A model generated the notes under the pieces. That model had not been told where the DNA came from and searched no databases. It worked only from the letters and a program-made list of their open reading frames with translations. This document shows, piece by piece, positions 33,324 through 46,340 of a stretch of 64,000 nucleotides of DNA. Position numbers and translations under genes: made by a program. Numbering within the stretch: the first letter of the stretch is position 1; the number at the start of each line of letters is the position of its first letter. The stretch covers positions 22,501 to 86,500 of the forward strand of contig JACEEZ010001175.1 in the NCBI GenBank assembly GCA_016584305.1, in the 5' to 3' direction. This stretch comes from Chionoecetes opilio. Taxonomy: Eukaryota; Arthropoda; Malacostraca; Decapoda; Majidae.

Positions 33324-34860
33324 TGTTATGGTGGCTTATAGCTTGTTGTCCTCGTAGTCACCGTGGTAGGATTGGTTGTAGGTAGCGTGGCGGTATAGGC
33401 CTGAGCGGTAGGCACGTGTTGCGTGGTTCGGTGAATCACGCCTTTATGGACGTGCCTGGTCGTGTAACGTTGCGTGTGTGTGTTCGGGAGGAAGAATACA
33501 TTTGTGTTGTATCTTTACGTGTAAGTAATGATGAGTTATTGGTAAAAAATCAGCTGCCGCCAAGACGTTAACCACTGAGATCACGTCTGACCCCGGCGGC
33601 AATATGAGAACTACTTGACCTGGGGCCAGATGCCGCGAGCGAGCTAGGGCGCCTTATCCACTAGGGCGCTTGTGGTAAGGCGAAACTCCCTCCCACCGCT
33701 ATGCTCAGTCGAGAATGCTGCCTTAGTGGCACCGCTAAAGGCGCTGAAAACTAAGGCATGGTCAGACCCTGACTTAGTGAGCTGCTGTGGGCCTTTGACA
33801 GACATTCATCTTCTGTTTATAAGGCAAATACAGCCTTGTTTCAGTTCCTACAACGTAACAATTGGTGTTTACGTAATAATAGTGTTGCAAGGTGTGTATG
33901 AATTGATCGTGAAAGACTAAATGCGGCACTATTGGGTGTTATATGCTTGCGATAGAAATGTTGTGTTGTGTGTTGGTTGGCGGGCGGCGGGCGGCGGACG
34001 AAACGACGACAAGTGTCAAGGAGGGTGCTTGATTGGGTGCTCCGCCCGCACTAAAATGTTATACTAATACACGGTATTATCATACTATCAGATGATATTT
34101 AGGACAACTGAACATACCATCACCTTCACGAGACATTAGTGCATACCATGAATGTATAAAAATTACAGTAAACTATACCTATAATAAGATAATGAGAGCA
34201 AAATGAAATCGTGTATAAACATTTTTTTTCTTTTACCTTTTTTTATTCAACTCCTTCTTATTCCTGCAATTTTGCTTGCATTAAATTTTCACTCACAGTT
34301 TCGGAATCAGCACAGTTTTCCGATAATCATGGCATGTGGCACGTCCCAATGCAAAAATGGTTAGGTGGTCAAAAATGTTTAGGTGATGAATGTCATACTT
34401 GTGAGAAACAGTTTTCAGCGGGCCGCGGGACGAGCGTTGCCTTATTGCAGATGTGAGGGAGGGATTGACAAAAATTCTTGTTTTGGTGGAGAAGTGTTCA
34501 AGCCTTGTGATTGGTCGAAGCTGCCTAAGCAGCGCTCAGACAGGCAGCGTGATTGGCTATTAGGATTATCGAACCACACCCACACCTTGGGCTTTGGAGG
34601 TGTATGGCAGGGCAAAAGCGCCTGAAATATCGACTGTACATGGGCTTGAGCCGGTGCCTTAGCCTTAGCCTTAGGTTACAAAAGCGCCTGAAGACCAGTA
34701 AAGCGCTTTTTTCGCCTTACCTCTATGGCACTTCTCAGCATCTCCCCCCTGACGGCTGACCCACGCTCACCTTGTCCGCAAGTAGGCGCCACTAGAGGTC
34801 ACTACTATGCTACAAACATAGAGGCAGCAAACTTAAAAGTATAAATAGTTGCCTATTACA
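33324..34860 (-). repeat. 3' LTR of the complete gypsy
   Basis: TG...CA ends as above; about 410 bp of LTR plus a 1.1-kb insertion. A TATAAATA-like element lies near 34840-34848 (TATTTATAC on the minus strand). Confidence 0.85.
33623..34747 (-). mobile_element. 1.1-kb TIR element in the 3' LTR
   Basis: Flanked by CCTG on both sides, ends GGGCCAGATGCCGCGAG and CTCAGCATCTCCCC. The 5' LTR of the same gypsy has no insertion here, giving the empty site inside one element. Confidence 0.75.
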
Positions 34861-35299
34861 ATGCTCGGTCACCTACCGGCCCTGCCCTCACGGACCACTG
34901 ATAAGGCAAGGCGCCGATTACAAGAATAAATGATATAAGTGCAAAATATTGAAAAGAGCATAATACAAGATAAGTCATGCAACAAAAATAATTGAATCTG
35001 AAGTTTCACAATGCAAGTAAAAAAAATAACAACATAAGGCATAAACATGACAAACAAAAGTGCATGACATTGCAACATGACTACAAACAAAACTCAGATA
35101 TGAAATGGTAAAATAAAATAACTTAAATCTAATACACAAAGATGTGAGAGAAAAAAATGTGTAAGAGTGGCGTGGCAAGAAGTAGCCGATGCCGGAGCTG
35201 TGTGAGCCTTGCGCACTCAAAACAAGTACAAAAACTAATGATAATTAATATTAAAACAGGAGCCGGTATATGCGGCAGATAGGGCAAAAGTAAGGTTGA

Positions 35300-36768
35300 G
35301 AACCTAGTGACGGTTAGCCGATCTAAGTCTTTGCCGATAGTCCAGAGGTTGCGGAGATTCAGTGCCAGAGTCATTGCGATCAAGCGGAGACTCGTTATCG
35401 GTCACGGCATCAGGACGAGGCGCATTAGTTGTTCTGAGGCTATCAACATGAATAACTTGAGTGCTGTTTTGAAGAAGATCTAAGATTCTGAATTTGTGAC
35501 CATGAAGTTTATCAACCACTAGTTAAGGACCAGTAAATTTAGCAGCGAGCTTCGAATGGCGTTCAGGGGTAGTTCGCATGACTGTGTCACCAACGTCAAT
35601 AGTGACAGGCTGAGCACGCTTGTGTTGTTGGTAGATGACCTCTGCTCTCGAGGCTTACAGTTTGTCACGTACCGCGGCGTGAATTTTACTAAAGACGTGC
35701 AACTGAGTCTTAGCATAATCATCCACCGAGTACGAGGGTGCGGGGCGCTGAGCGATTAAGTCGTAGGGAAGCCATTATTTGAAATGAAATTATTTGAAGC
35801 CATTGGAAGCCACCATTAATGGAAGCTGCTACTTGAAACAGCCAATCTTCTCAAGCCTCATGAATAGAGCCAAAGGCATGTGGCAGAATCTCGAGAATTT
35901 TCCTGTTGACACGCTCAACTAAACCATTCGAGGCCGCGTGGTACATGACCGTGAAAGTTTGAGTAATGTCATACTGGCTACAAATCGCTTCCAGGACTCC
36001 ATTCTTGAATTTTGTTCTATTATCAGATACAATCACTCGAGGTGTTGTGTAGGGGCAGAAAACATGCGTCACTAAGGCATGAGTAACTGCATCCGCAGAA
36101 CTATTAGGTAGTGGCGCCAAGACGACAAAGCGACTGAAGCGAACAATGCAGACAAGAACATACGTAGAGCCTTGATGGCTACGGGGAAGCTGCAGAAGAT
36201 ATATCGCAATAGTATACCATGGGCCATCAGGGGTTTGGGGTACTCCAGGATAGGGGGGTTTATTACAGCACTTTGTGTGGTGCGCAGGAAAGGCACTGTG
36301 CGACGGGGACGCTCAACGTCGACTCGCATAGTTTGCATGTAGATTTATGCCGGGCAGCAGCTAACATCTATCGCGACCCAGGGTGGCCAGCATGAGGAAC
36401 GCCCATGGAGCAAGTGAAGCCACAACGTCCTTATAAGCATCAGGAATGACTAACTGGGAACATGTCTCTGCGCAATCACAGTGTCACGAAGTAAAAACAC
36501 CATCATCAGACAATGAAAATTCAGACAAAGTCAGGGGCATGCGGGGAAAAGAGGGGAATCATCGTCGGATTCGAGGGCATAGATGACTTTAGACCACTGT
36601 TCGTCTTTACGTTGTTCATCACGTAACTGATCAAGGGACCCGGTTAGGAAGTACAGCAACAGGAGCTACAGGTTATTACGCGACAATGAAATTTGCAACA
36701 ACATTCAGGGGTCTTGGCAAGTACTTGAATGTTGGCGAAAACTCGAGTATCGTTGATACCAACGAGCG
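35300..36768 (-). pseudogene. Gypsy RNase H end and integrase (copy C)
   Basis: From ARWYLTILEF-equivalent sequence at the 36768 end through RDRC-region pieces, VSDNRTKFKNGVLEAICSQYD, YHAASNGLVERVNRKI to HEA-stop, and the tail DYRQRLRSANRH. It lacks the integrase TAA shared by A and B. Confidence 0.85.
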
Positions 36769-36813
36769 TTATATAAGTTTGTGATTTGTAAGTCTCGGGT
36801 ATAGGAGGTAATA

Positions 36814-36815
36814 TA

Positions 36816-36857
<42 letters not shown>

Positions 36858-36900
36858 TATATATATTTTATATATTATATATAAAATTATATATGTATAT
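36814..36900. repeat. (TA)n microsatellite, left of MITE
   Basis: TA array with TTTTATATATTATA interruptions. Confidence 0.95.
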
Positions 36901-36901
36901 A

Positions 36902-37014
36902 TTGAGGCGTCCCGCATTAGAAGGGCCGCTCAGACCATTCTGCCAAAATCGATATTACAGTGTATATCACTCTATTGAGGTCTTAACTTTCGTCTGGGAG
37001 TGGATGAGTGTCCT

Positions 37015-37098
<84 letters not shown>

Positions 37099-37590
37099 TA
37101 GTAGTGATAGTAATATAAGATGTAATTTTTTTTAATAGTTACTACTACTACTAGTAGTTTAATACTACTCCCACTACTACTAGAGGGTAACTGGATGAGC
37201 GGCCCTTAAGCCAACGCACTGTTTCTTCACCATTTTTTCCACTTTATGTTATTGTTAATATTGTTATTTGTGTTTTTATGTTCCAATATTAACGAATTAC
37301 CATTATTGTGCAGTATTAAAAAAAAAAAGCACTCAAATTCGGTGAACTTCCGAAACCATAACACAGTATGCCATAACTATGCAAAAATTTGGTAGTGAAT
37401 TATCACGATCTCGAACATTTTTTTGAGGCCATCGTGATTGTGATTGCCTACCAGTTATTTTGAGATTAAATTCATTGTCATAGCATAATTAATAAGAAAG
37501 TTATGGTTGTCAGAAGTTCGCCAAAACTTTGAACGCATTTTCTCACTTTTTTATTTTGGCGCGAGCGGCCCTTCTAATGCGGGACGCCTC

Positions 37591-37591
<1 letters not shown>
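36902..37591. mobile_element. MITE with ~29-bp TIRs inside a TA array
   Basis: Left end TGAGGCGTCCCGCATTAGAA then GGGCCGCTC, and the exact inverse at 37563-37591. Flanked on both sides by TATATA. Insertion into TA suggests a Tc1/mariner-type target, which is inference. A further GAGCGGCCCTTAAG piece at about 37197 may be an older nested copy. It carries a long T run and no gene. Confidence 0.8.
37017..37096. repeat. Poly-T tract (about 80 bp)
   Basis: Almost pure T with a single G, inside the MITE; length is likely uncertain in the assembly. Confidence 0.95.
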
Positions 37592-37593
<2 letters not shown>

Positions 37594-37642
<49 letters not shown>

Positions 37643-37652
37643 TATATATATA

Positions 37653-37686
<34 letters not shown>
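37594..37686. repeat. (TA)n microsatellite
   Basis: Nearly pure TA on the right side of the MITE. Confidence 0.97.
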
Positions 37687-37689
<3 letters not shown>

Positions 37690-38193
37690 AATTAAGGTGC
37701 ATTTATTTTATGTATTACATCGTAAAAGCATGATGGCATCAACAATATCTTCCTTCAATCCCACGCCACTTTACTTATCTCCTTGACCTGAGGAGGCTGA
37801 GGGATAATCCCCATGCCCAGTCCACACCCAGGCAGCTTGGCAGAAATTCTACCTAGCTAATGAAGTCACACGGTGTTAATTAATGGGGTCAAATCTCGCT
37901 CACTCTCATTTCCCTATCCGCCCATCCACCCACGCCACGCTCTCACTCAATCATTCACCTACCCGCCCATCCACCCACGCCCTCACTCTCTTACTCACTA
38001 ACCGATCCACGCCCTCACTCATTTCTGCAACACCCCTCCAACCCAATCACTCCTTCACTCACTCCTTAATTAACCCACCCACACTACTCACTCAATCACT
38101 TATTCACGAATCCATCCCCGCCTTCACTCACCTACCCACCCACGCCCTCACCTACTCACTCACTCACCATGAACGAGGTTGAAGTGAAGTGAT

Positions 38194-38227
38194 TATATAT
38201 ATATATATATATATTATAATATATATC

Positions 38228-38286
<59 letters not shown>

Positions 38287-38361
38287 ATATATATATACCT
38301 TATATATACCTTAATATTATATATATATATATATAATATATATATATATATAGTATATATC

Positions 38362-38402
<41 letters not shown>
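38194..38402. repeat. (TA)n microsatellite
   Basis: Interrupted TA array with TACCTTATATA blocks. Confidence 0.97.
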
Positions 38403-38406
<4 letters not shown>

Positions 38407-39224
38407 GGTAGGTAGGAACTAGACACATGGCCTGTTGAACTATTAATCATTATCCCCAGTAGTCCAGGAAACCCCAACTGGGTTGACCCCAGGTCAACAC
38501 CAAGCGTTGGATGGAAAATTCATCCCTAGTAATGAGGTCACACGGTGGTGTTAAAGAGGTCAAACCCCCGCTCCTGAGTCCTGGCTGAGGTGAAGTCAAG
38601 TGATTTTTACAGATAGCTGTTTAAAGGCCTCTTCCTTTTGCGACATTTCAAAAACCCAAAGTTCACGGAACCCAAGAGTTCAGGCGTTCCAATTCGACCG
38701 AAAAACCTGGGTCCCGAGGCAAAGCGCGTAGTGATCCAGCAAAAACCCGGAACTTTCTCTACCACATTAAAGAGGTGGGTAGCTTGGGTAGAGTTCAGTT
38801 AAACAAACAAGGTTTGCCTTGGATCTATTTCCTTATGGGGAAGGTTTTCCCAGCACGAGTGGAGAGGATGTCAGACGGCATTAAAAGAGGAAATCCATGG
38901 CTGGTGGAGCAGCGTTCCGCGATCTAAATTTGAATGATCCTTCACATAGCGGGCTAGCTGGTTATATTTCTATCTCTCGTTATCTCTCTCCCTTGTTATC
39001 TCTCTTTCCTTGTTATCTCTCTTCGTATTTCTCTCTCGTTACTCTCTCTCAAATATCTCTCGGTTATCTCTCGTATCTCTCTATCTCTGTTATCCCCCTC
39101 TCTTCTCTCGTTACTCGTTATCTCTCTCTCTCTTTCTCCTCTCTCTCTCTCCTCTCTATCCTCTCTCTTTCTCGTTACCCCTCTCTCTCTCTGGGTATCC
39201 CTCTCCTCGTTATCTCTTCCGTTA

Positions 39225-39262
<38 letters not shown>

Positions 39263-39587
39263 CCTCCTATCTCTCTTCTCTCTTTTAAATTGCCTCGCCA
39301 GCGGGAGATGTTGAAAACCCCCCCCAAAAACGGGGTTTTTGCGTTCCTTTTGTGACACGCGAACCCAACCCTGAACCCAAACCCAACCTCAACGAAAGAA
39401 CTGGTTCATGCACTGGGACAAATGGAAGAGGCCTATACATGAAGATAGATAGACAGTATGGTGATGGGCCTCCCATCATACTCGGGTACGAAAATAGTTC
39501 GATATAAGTACGGAAATAAAACGAACTTACGTACGTACGAACTTGAAGAAATATATCGAAACCGTAATATCGAACCGTACTTTAGCC
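38403..39587. other. Part of the insertion without recognised genes
   Basis: Unique-looking DNA to 38960, a TCTCGTTATCTCTCT-type pyrimidine tract (38960-39290), and an ACGTACGAA/CCGTACCGTA-rich stretch (39480-39630). Frames through the CT tract are artefacts. Confidence 0.55.
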
Positions 39588-40704
39588 CTAAATTACCGTA
39601 CCGTACGTAATTCCTACCGTACCGTAACGAACTACATGCCCTGCAGGAGCTGATCGGTGAAAACGAATAGGGTACCAAAATAATGTCCGTGAAATTGCTT
39701 GGGGACCCAGACCACGGCAAGGGGCTCGAGAGGAGTGACTGAGTACGAGATTAGATCGTTCAAGACGCGGGACTGGCAAACGCAATGACATGATCTTCCC
39801 TCTATCATCTGAGCATAAGACAGCACAAGGCCTAGGGGCCAAATGCGTCCTTTGCAGAGAACGAAGCTCGGGAAAAGTAAGGAAGTTACGAACAGGAGCA
39901 TTGCATAAGGCATGCTTATAAGTATTGAAACTCTTTTTTGCTCTGGGCTCATGAAAGGGGAGCACCCTTCTTCAAGAGCTTCTCAAGGTCTGTTAAAGGG
40001 GACGTACGACGAAAACCTTTTATGAAGGAGCGATAGTAGCCCGCAAGACAAGAAAGAGCGTACTTTTTCGTGGGACTTTGGCGTAGGGAAATTTTTTACC
40101 GCTTCTAACTTTGTTCCACCGGTAAATACCATCCCGACCCAAACATGACCAAGAAACTGGAGCCGAGATTTCAGAAATTAAACATTGGCCCAAGTTTTAC
40201 TTTGAGACCTGCCCTTGCAGTTTTCGAACATGCTTCAGTTGAGAGAAGGGGAGTGCCATATCTTGCTAACGATAATAATCGTCCAAATAAGCGAAACCCA
40301 CTTTTCCCTAGCATGTCTGGAAAAACAAGGAATTTATATTCTTTGAAAGGTAGGAGGTGCATTTTTCACCCAAAGGGCTACGTTAACCATTGTAATGCTC
40401 AGACGGGTAGGGAAAAGCGTGACCTCCGGAGAAGCTCGTCAGGATGGCACTTGCCAATAGCCTGAAAAACAGTCGAGGCTAGAGAAAATAGGTTATTAGG
40501 TCCATTTTTTGTAAAAGGTCATTAAGAGAGGAGAGGATATGATCCGAATCCGGTTAATCATTAAACCCGACGAAAGTCAATGACTGTCGCCATGACGCGT
40601 TTTTCTTGGGACGAGGAACAAAGGGGGTTCCAAGGAGATTTGGGATTTCTGAATAAAAAACCTTGCTCGCACATGTGTGATCTCCATCAACTAGAGCTCT
40701 TTGG
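39588..40704 (-). pseudogene. Gypsy RT and RNase H start, decayed
   Basis: Read on the minus strand: IDFRRVN-like, SDHILSSLNDLL, YLDD (near 40270), FLGHV-like, KNFPTPKSHEKVRSFL and YKHALCNAPVRNF pieces, in many frames. YLDD is the catalytic RT motif. Confidence 0.78.
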
Positions 40705-41740
40705 CTAGAGGACCTGTAGAAGTGTATAAAACATGATTGTATAAAGGCTGTAGTGTATGACGTGAGACGCTTTGACGGTAACTCCTAAACGCTCATCAGG
40801 CAGCGCTATAACCTGGCGAAATTGTGCAACAGTTTGAAGGAGTTCATCTTTGCCGTCAGGATAGTCAGTAACACGTACAAAAGGCTTAAGACGCTCGACA
40901 ATATCAGCCTGTGATGCCTGAGAAGACTCATCCTGCAAGGCCGAAATAGAAGCCACAGGAAGTAGAGGTGGAGTGTCCTGAACAGGATTATCGTAAACCT
41001 GAAATTTGCTCATGAAAGTACCATTCTTAACTGTAATTGATGCACCCGTGTTATTGAGAACAAGGACATCAGTGATATGACCAGGGCGCACGGTACTTAG
41101 AGTAGACTCGAGGCCAAGGCGATTGACTGGCATAGTTTCACTAAGGCACAAAACATCGCTGCCTATAGGAGCCTCAGGGACACGAACAGGCAAGCGAGCT
41201 ACGGGAAGGAATGATTTAGTCACTCACTAAAATAGCTGAAACGTAAGGCCATTGCTGAGAAACACGGCGCGATTCATCGTTGCGCTGAGGCGAACATTGT
41301 GAGGAGGAGCGCTCCGTATTTAGATTGGTCGCTGGCATGCAAGGAGGAGGCAGAGCACGAAGCAAAGGTGCCGCTTCACCCATGGCAGGAAGAAAACGTC
41401 CATTGAACGAAAGAGCGCCTTGACTTGGATGTATATCAATACCATGCTGCGTAAGCGAGTCAAGACCAAGCAAACCATGGCAAGGTAGCGCAAAACCACG
41501 CACTACATAGAAATCGGCATGGAAAGAAGATGACTCAGCAGGACGAACTGGAAGTGATACAACCCCTAAAATCGTCAGAGCAGAACATTCAACGCCGGAA
41601 AGATAAAAATGCGAAGGTTTGGAGGTGAAAACCATCATCAGGAAAATTTGTTTGTAATTCCAAAAATGCAGCATCAGATAAAACATTAACGTAAGAACCT
41701 GTGTCCCCTCCCAAAGACAGACGGGACTTACCAATGTGCA
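40705..41740 (-). pseudogene. Gypsy protease and pol N-terminus
   Basis: Protease region: an SLGGDTGSYVNVLSDAAF-like start (41700-41780), where the family has DTGA or DTGS, then the flap and GLLGLDSLTQHGIDIH (the hydrophobic-G motif). Downstream frame SETMPVNRLGLESTLSTVRP...VIALPDERLGVT is the usual protease-RT connection. One frame change near 41220. Confidence 0.75.
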
Positions 41741-43092
41741 CTTGCATCGTCAAGAGAGGGTGCTGAGAGCAAGCGTCGACGACAGAACTGACCACATACT
41801 GTGAACATGGCAAAGAGAATGACGGAGAATCAGCCGTGGGGGGTCGCCGCTGCAGGTGAGCATTAGCTAATCCGGGCCGGCAGGCCTGCGGCGCGGAAAC
41901 TTCCCCCGACTGAGGAAGTGAAGAGTGCACCTGTGAAGCACGTCTGTCACGCATATTGAGAAGCGTGAAGCAGTCATCTGAAAACCCTGGCCACCAAAAC
42001 GGAAAAGTGACAGAACAGAGGAGTCTGAGAACCACCACGTTTATTAAAGGAGCGAGAAGGCTGCGACCTCGGGGAGGGAAGCAATGGAGGAGGACGCGTA
42101 GCGGCGTCTGAGTAAGAGCGAGCTGAAGTGTTGTCGTGAGAATGAGAGGAAGGGTGAGGGAACGAGCCCTGTGGGGCAGGAGTCTCGAGAGCAACTTGTC
42201 GTCTACGTCGGAAATAACGCTGTGAGGTATGGCCTGTGCTCGAGCAAAATTAACACAGCAAGGGAGGAAAAGCAGAAGAACTAACAGCATTAAACATAAC
42301 AGGCGCGATCGGGGTGTTATGAGGGGACGGCGCCGGAGGGACACGAAGAGAACTTTCTGCAATACGCTTTTCAATAGTTGAAGCGAAATCTAGCAGTCTG
42401 TCTTTGGCAGTAAAATCAATGGAGGAGGCAACGCGGCGACATTCAGGAGTTAAATGAGCAACAAACATGGCATATTCTAGCATTACGCGAAGGTCCTTGC
42501 AAGATATGGCGTCGTCTTTGAACCAATCAGCCTTACGCAGTGATGATACAGCGTCATCAGCGATTTGCGGGAGCAAAGAGCTTGGCCATCAAAATGATTT
42601 AGCCGTGCCAAGACGATTAGGAGAGAATCAGTCATGCGAAATACCCATTGTAAACCACCACGATGCTGACCTCAACCAAAAGCCTGAAGAAAATTGTCCT
42701 TGAACTCATGATAACTGTTATTTAGAAGACCAGGCTGAAACGCACTTGCCAACATCATCCTTTCCGCTCGTGAATTGGTACAAGTGACTACGCACAAAGG
42801 CAATTTTGTCGAGATCCAACACCAAGCTTGAATTACGCATTAAGTCCTCGCATAATCCAAGAAAATTGAGCGCCGAGTAGGAAGGATCCTCCCCAGAAAA
42901 ACGTTTGACAAGGGGGTCCTGGTGTAGAATTTTAATGGTTGGAGTAACTGATGGTGCAGCCACAGGCGGGGCATGCAACTCAAGATCATTAGGAGCCATA
43001 GTGAATGGGAGTTCCTGAACTGAACCGAAAGGAACAACAGTGCGTGATCGCAACACTCTGACGAAATCAGCGTCCTCGTGAACCATAGGCAA
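41741..43092 (-). pseudogene. Gypsy gag
   Basis: Starts near 43092 (MPMVHEDADF; alternative M at the MAPNDLELHAPP position). It contains KRFSGEDPSYSALNFLGLCE, LDKIAFVRSHL and further capsid-like stretches in other frames. Ends in a nucleocapsid-like zone with FCSSTGHTSQRYF (near 42230). Many frame changes. Homology to gag is inferred from place and composition. Confidence 0.65.
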
Positions 43093-44578
43093 AAACCAGA
43101 AACGCTAGTATATACACAGAGAGAAAAGCAAATCAGGCACAAAAGTAGCCAGGGAAACTAGGGTATGGCGAGTGGTATCCCGTGAGGGAGAAGGAAAACG
43201 GGAACGCATAAGGAAATTGTGAAGATTAACTGAAAGAAGACTACTGTGCGATAGGATAAAGGCTCACAAGCAGCAGAGGGCAAGGCCTAATGTGAGGGTC
43301 ATGGAGAAGGAACGAAAACACAGCAGAAACATATGACACGGAAATAAAGACTGCAAGTGAGCTGAAAGACCCTACAAAAAAATAAAAATATATATATAAC
43401 TAAATGGAAATAAATATAAACATAACTAATCTAATATACACATATACAAATATACAAGCCCGTGACGAAGCACAGAATGGAAGGTCTGGAAAACACACTC
43501 ACGTAACTGCAGAAAGTCATATGTATCCATTCAGTCACCTGGAGGAATGTGGGTGATGGGCGCCGTTCAAGCGTTTCCGCGAGGAGGGAGGCTTGTGAAC
43601 AGCGGCGCGGGGGAAGGGGGGAGAGAGGAGAGCAGGCGGCAGGGCTGGGGTGGGGTTGGGGTGGCAGACCACGTGGAACGAATCCTTGACCTGACGGGAA
43701 GGTCAGGGCAAGGGGGGGAGGGGGGATGCGCGTCAGGTCACTCTGGGCGCGGTGGGAACAAAGAGATAAGCCGGTCAGGCCTTGTCTCGCAGCCAGAGGG
43801 GGGGGGAGGGGGGGGGGTGAACACGTATTAGTGAATCGGGTGATGCCCGGGCCAATCACAGGCGAGCACAGGGAAGGGAGCCTGACGACAGCCGGGCACA
43901 ACTGCGCCATGAAAGAAAAACAAATGGCGTGACAAAGTATTTTCTCGAACACAAAGCACTGGAATCTACACACACACAAAAATCACACAAAACAACACTC
44001 ACGAAAGTTAAGAGGCCAAGAAAAATAACGCACTGGCTAGAGAAAAATACCACGAAAATGTCTGCGTGGTATATAATGAAAATGACAAAAAAGAATCACA
44101 AAAAACCTTACTAACTCGCAAATCACGCGTAACGAAGTACTGTAGGGCTTGGGGCGCGATGACGATGACGAGGTCGTGGGCAGGAATGGAGTCGCAGGGA
44201 ACGGCACGCTGGAGACGTCTGAAGAAGGCGCTGCAGGAGGCGAAGCACGGGCGTGAAAGGAAGGCCAAACAGCAGACATAAGCTAGCCGACGCAGGGCGG
44301 CGTGACTGGACAGCAGAGCACAGCAGCAGGCGATGTAGGTGGAGCCGAAGTAGGGCTGCGAGGCTAAACAGCAGGACTGGAACCGGCAGAAGCAAACCGA
44401 AGGGAACAAACAGCACAGGCGTCGTGGATGGGAGGTCAATCGCGGGAGACGACGACAGGTAGTTGCAGTCAATAGTAAGCGGCACAGGACAGCAGCAATC
44501 GTGAAAGTGGCCACGTGGACCCTCGTGACGCGACCAGCAACACACACACATATGAAAAGGCAACACACGAACCAAGAC
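43093..44578 (-). other. Gypsy 5' leader, no gene seen
   Basis: About 1.5 kb of untranslated-looking DNA between the primer site and gag, with GC- and G-rich parts near 43600-43830. Long open frames in several registers reflect base composition, with no match I can name. Confidence 0.55.
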
Positions 44579-44597
44579 CACCGTTGACTGCCGCCAA
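44579..44597 (-). promoter_or_regulatory. Primer-binding-site region of gypsy
   Basis: Directly after the LTR end CCATAACA the minus strand reads TTGGCGGCAGTCAACGG. The position and TGG-type start fit a tRNA primer site; the tRNA is not assigned. Confidence 0.55.
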
Positions 44598-44608
44598 TGT
44601 TATGGTTA

Positions 44609-45454
44609 AAGGCGGCGTCACACTAGCACTTTTTCCGTCTAGTTAGACGATCTCCGTTGGTTTTTTCTCGCTCTGACTAGTTTTTTCTCGCTCTGACTAG
44701 TTAGTCCGTCTGAATCAGTCAGTCTGACTGAGTCAGTCGATCGTGATCGTCTTGATATGGAAAGTTGAAGTCAACTTTCTTAGTCAAATCAAAATCCATA
44801 GTGATTACTTTAAAGATATTCGATATAAATCAGTAATTTTTTGCAAATTATAATTCAATACATTTGAAAGTATTAAAAATATTCACGTGACTATTGTACA
44901 TGTAGATACATTTAAAAGCCGGTTCTATATAACAGCCAACAGTCTCTCACATGACTCGATTGTTGTTCTTCTTCTTCTTCTTGTGACCTTTTCTGCTTAT
45001 TATCGCTTTGTAGATCGCCTGTCAAGCTCGTTGTGTTTCTTTTTCAAGACACACTCAAAATTTGTTTCTCACTCTTCAAGACTTCAACTTAAGATTATAG
45101 ACGAAATGCTGTGGACACGTAGGTAGCTCAGAAGAATTTCTCGTTGAATGCATACGCGTGGCCACCCTCTAGCTTGTCTCTGGGACCACAGTGACTTGTA
45201 CACCAAGAAGGCCTTGATATTCTAGGTCTTATCTAGGTCGATATTAGGTCTACTACTGATAAATAATACACATAATTAAGTGTATACCAGCAATAGCTTG
45301 CCCTGGCGTCGGAGCCTTGTTTGTTTACATGCAACAGCTGACTGGTAGTGCAGGCGAACGATTGTGTGTGTGACGGCTTGCAGTCAGAAAATTGTTAGTT
45401 ATGAGAAAGTTGCAGAAAGAACTAGACGGAAAAAGTGCTAGTGTGGCGCCGCCT
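44609..45454. mobile_element. 0.85-kb MITE, TSD TTA
   Basis: Terminal inverted repeats AAGGCGGCGTCACACTAGCA then CTTTTTCCGTCTAGTT (about 35 bp, one mismatch), with TTA on both sides and TTA once in the uninserted 3' LTR. GC-rich ends and the TTA target resemble PIF/Harbinger MITEs (inference). No gene inside. Confidence 0.85.
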
Positions 45455-46208
45455 TTATAGCTTGTTGTCTTCGTAGTCACTGTGGTAGGATTGGTTGTAG
45501 GTAGCGTGGCGGTATAGGCCTGAGCGGTAGGCACGTGTTGCGTGGGTCGGTGAATCACGCCTTTATGGACGTGCCTGGTCGTGTAACGTTGCGTGTGTGG
45601 GTTCGGGAGGAAGAATACACTTGTGTTGTATCTTTACGTGTAATGATGAGTTATTGGTACAAAATCAGCTGCCGCCAAGACGTTAACCACTGAGACCACG
45701 TCTGACCCCGGCGGCAAGACTGAGAGAACTACTTGACCTGGCGGCTGACCCAGTAGGGTGGTCCTTATTTACGAAAATTTGAAATGTGTTGCTCCCACCC
45801 TGTAAACGTGTTTGTATTCATCCAAAGAGTATGCAAAAAAATATAAAAAAATATAAAAAAATCTGAAAGGTTGCACAATGACCTTGAAGTTTTATTATTT
45901 CAGCCTATTTTGAACGAAATACTACTAACCTTCAAAATGCTATCCCAATGATAAATAATAAAAATAAAGTCATTGACGAATGATATTCGCGAATGTTGAT
46001 TAAGAGTAATGCTCTAAACTTGTTTGTATTCATCCAGAAAGTATGTAAAATAATATATACTAAAAATGTTTGAAAGGTTGCACAATGCACATTGACCTTG
46101 AAGTTTTACCATTTCAGCGTATTTTTGTAAAAAATACATAACTAACTAGTAACTATACATTATATTATATAATGTAGACACATCACAAACATCACTAAAT
46201 TCATTAAA

Positions 46209-46221
46209 AATCAATACATAA

Positions 46222-46253
<32 letters not shown>

Positions 46254-46282
46254 TATATATATATAATTATATATATTATATT

Positions 46283-46324
<42 letters not shown>

Positions 46325-46340
46325 ATATAATATATATATA
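46209..46340. repeat. (TA)n array in the 2-kb transposon
   Basis: TA runs broken by TAAT and ATTA. It removes the 5' end of the transposase frame. Confidence 0.95.

Larger units (their letters stand above)
36769..39636. mobile_element. 2.9-kb composite insertion splitting gypsy RNase H
   Basis: RNase H sequence stops near 39636 (...DQLLQG region) and resumes at 36768 with a loss of about a dozen codons by comparison with copy B. The insert holds TA arrays (36814-36900, 37594-37686, 38194-38402), a T run (37017-37096), a MITE, CACTCAC-type repeats (37900-38170), a duplicated block (37780-37870 and 38430-38570) and CT-rich DNA (38960-39290). No transposase recognised. Confidence 0.65.

Noticed and set aside
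38897..39358. Ser/Leu frame (+) and Arg/Glu frame (-)
   Set aside because: Both come from a CT-rich tract; no domain or splice context.
44008..44581. Cys/Arg-rich frames in three registers
   Set aside because: They lie in the gypsy leader next to the LTR, have no family resemblance, and reflect base composition.
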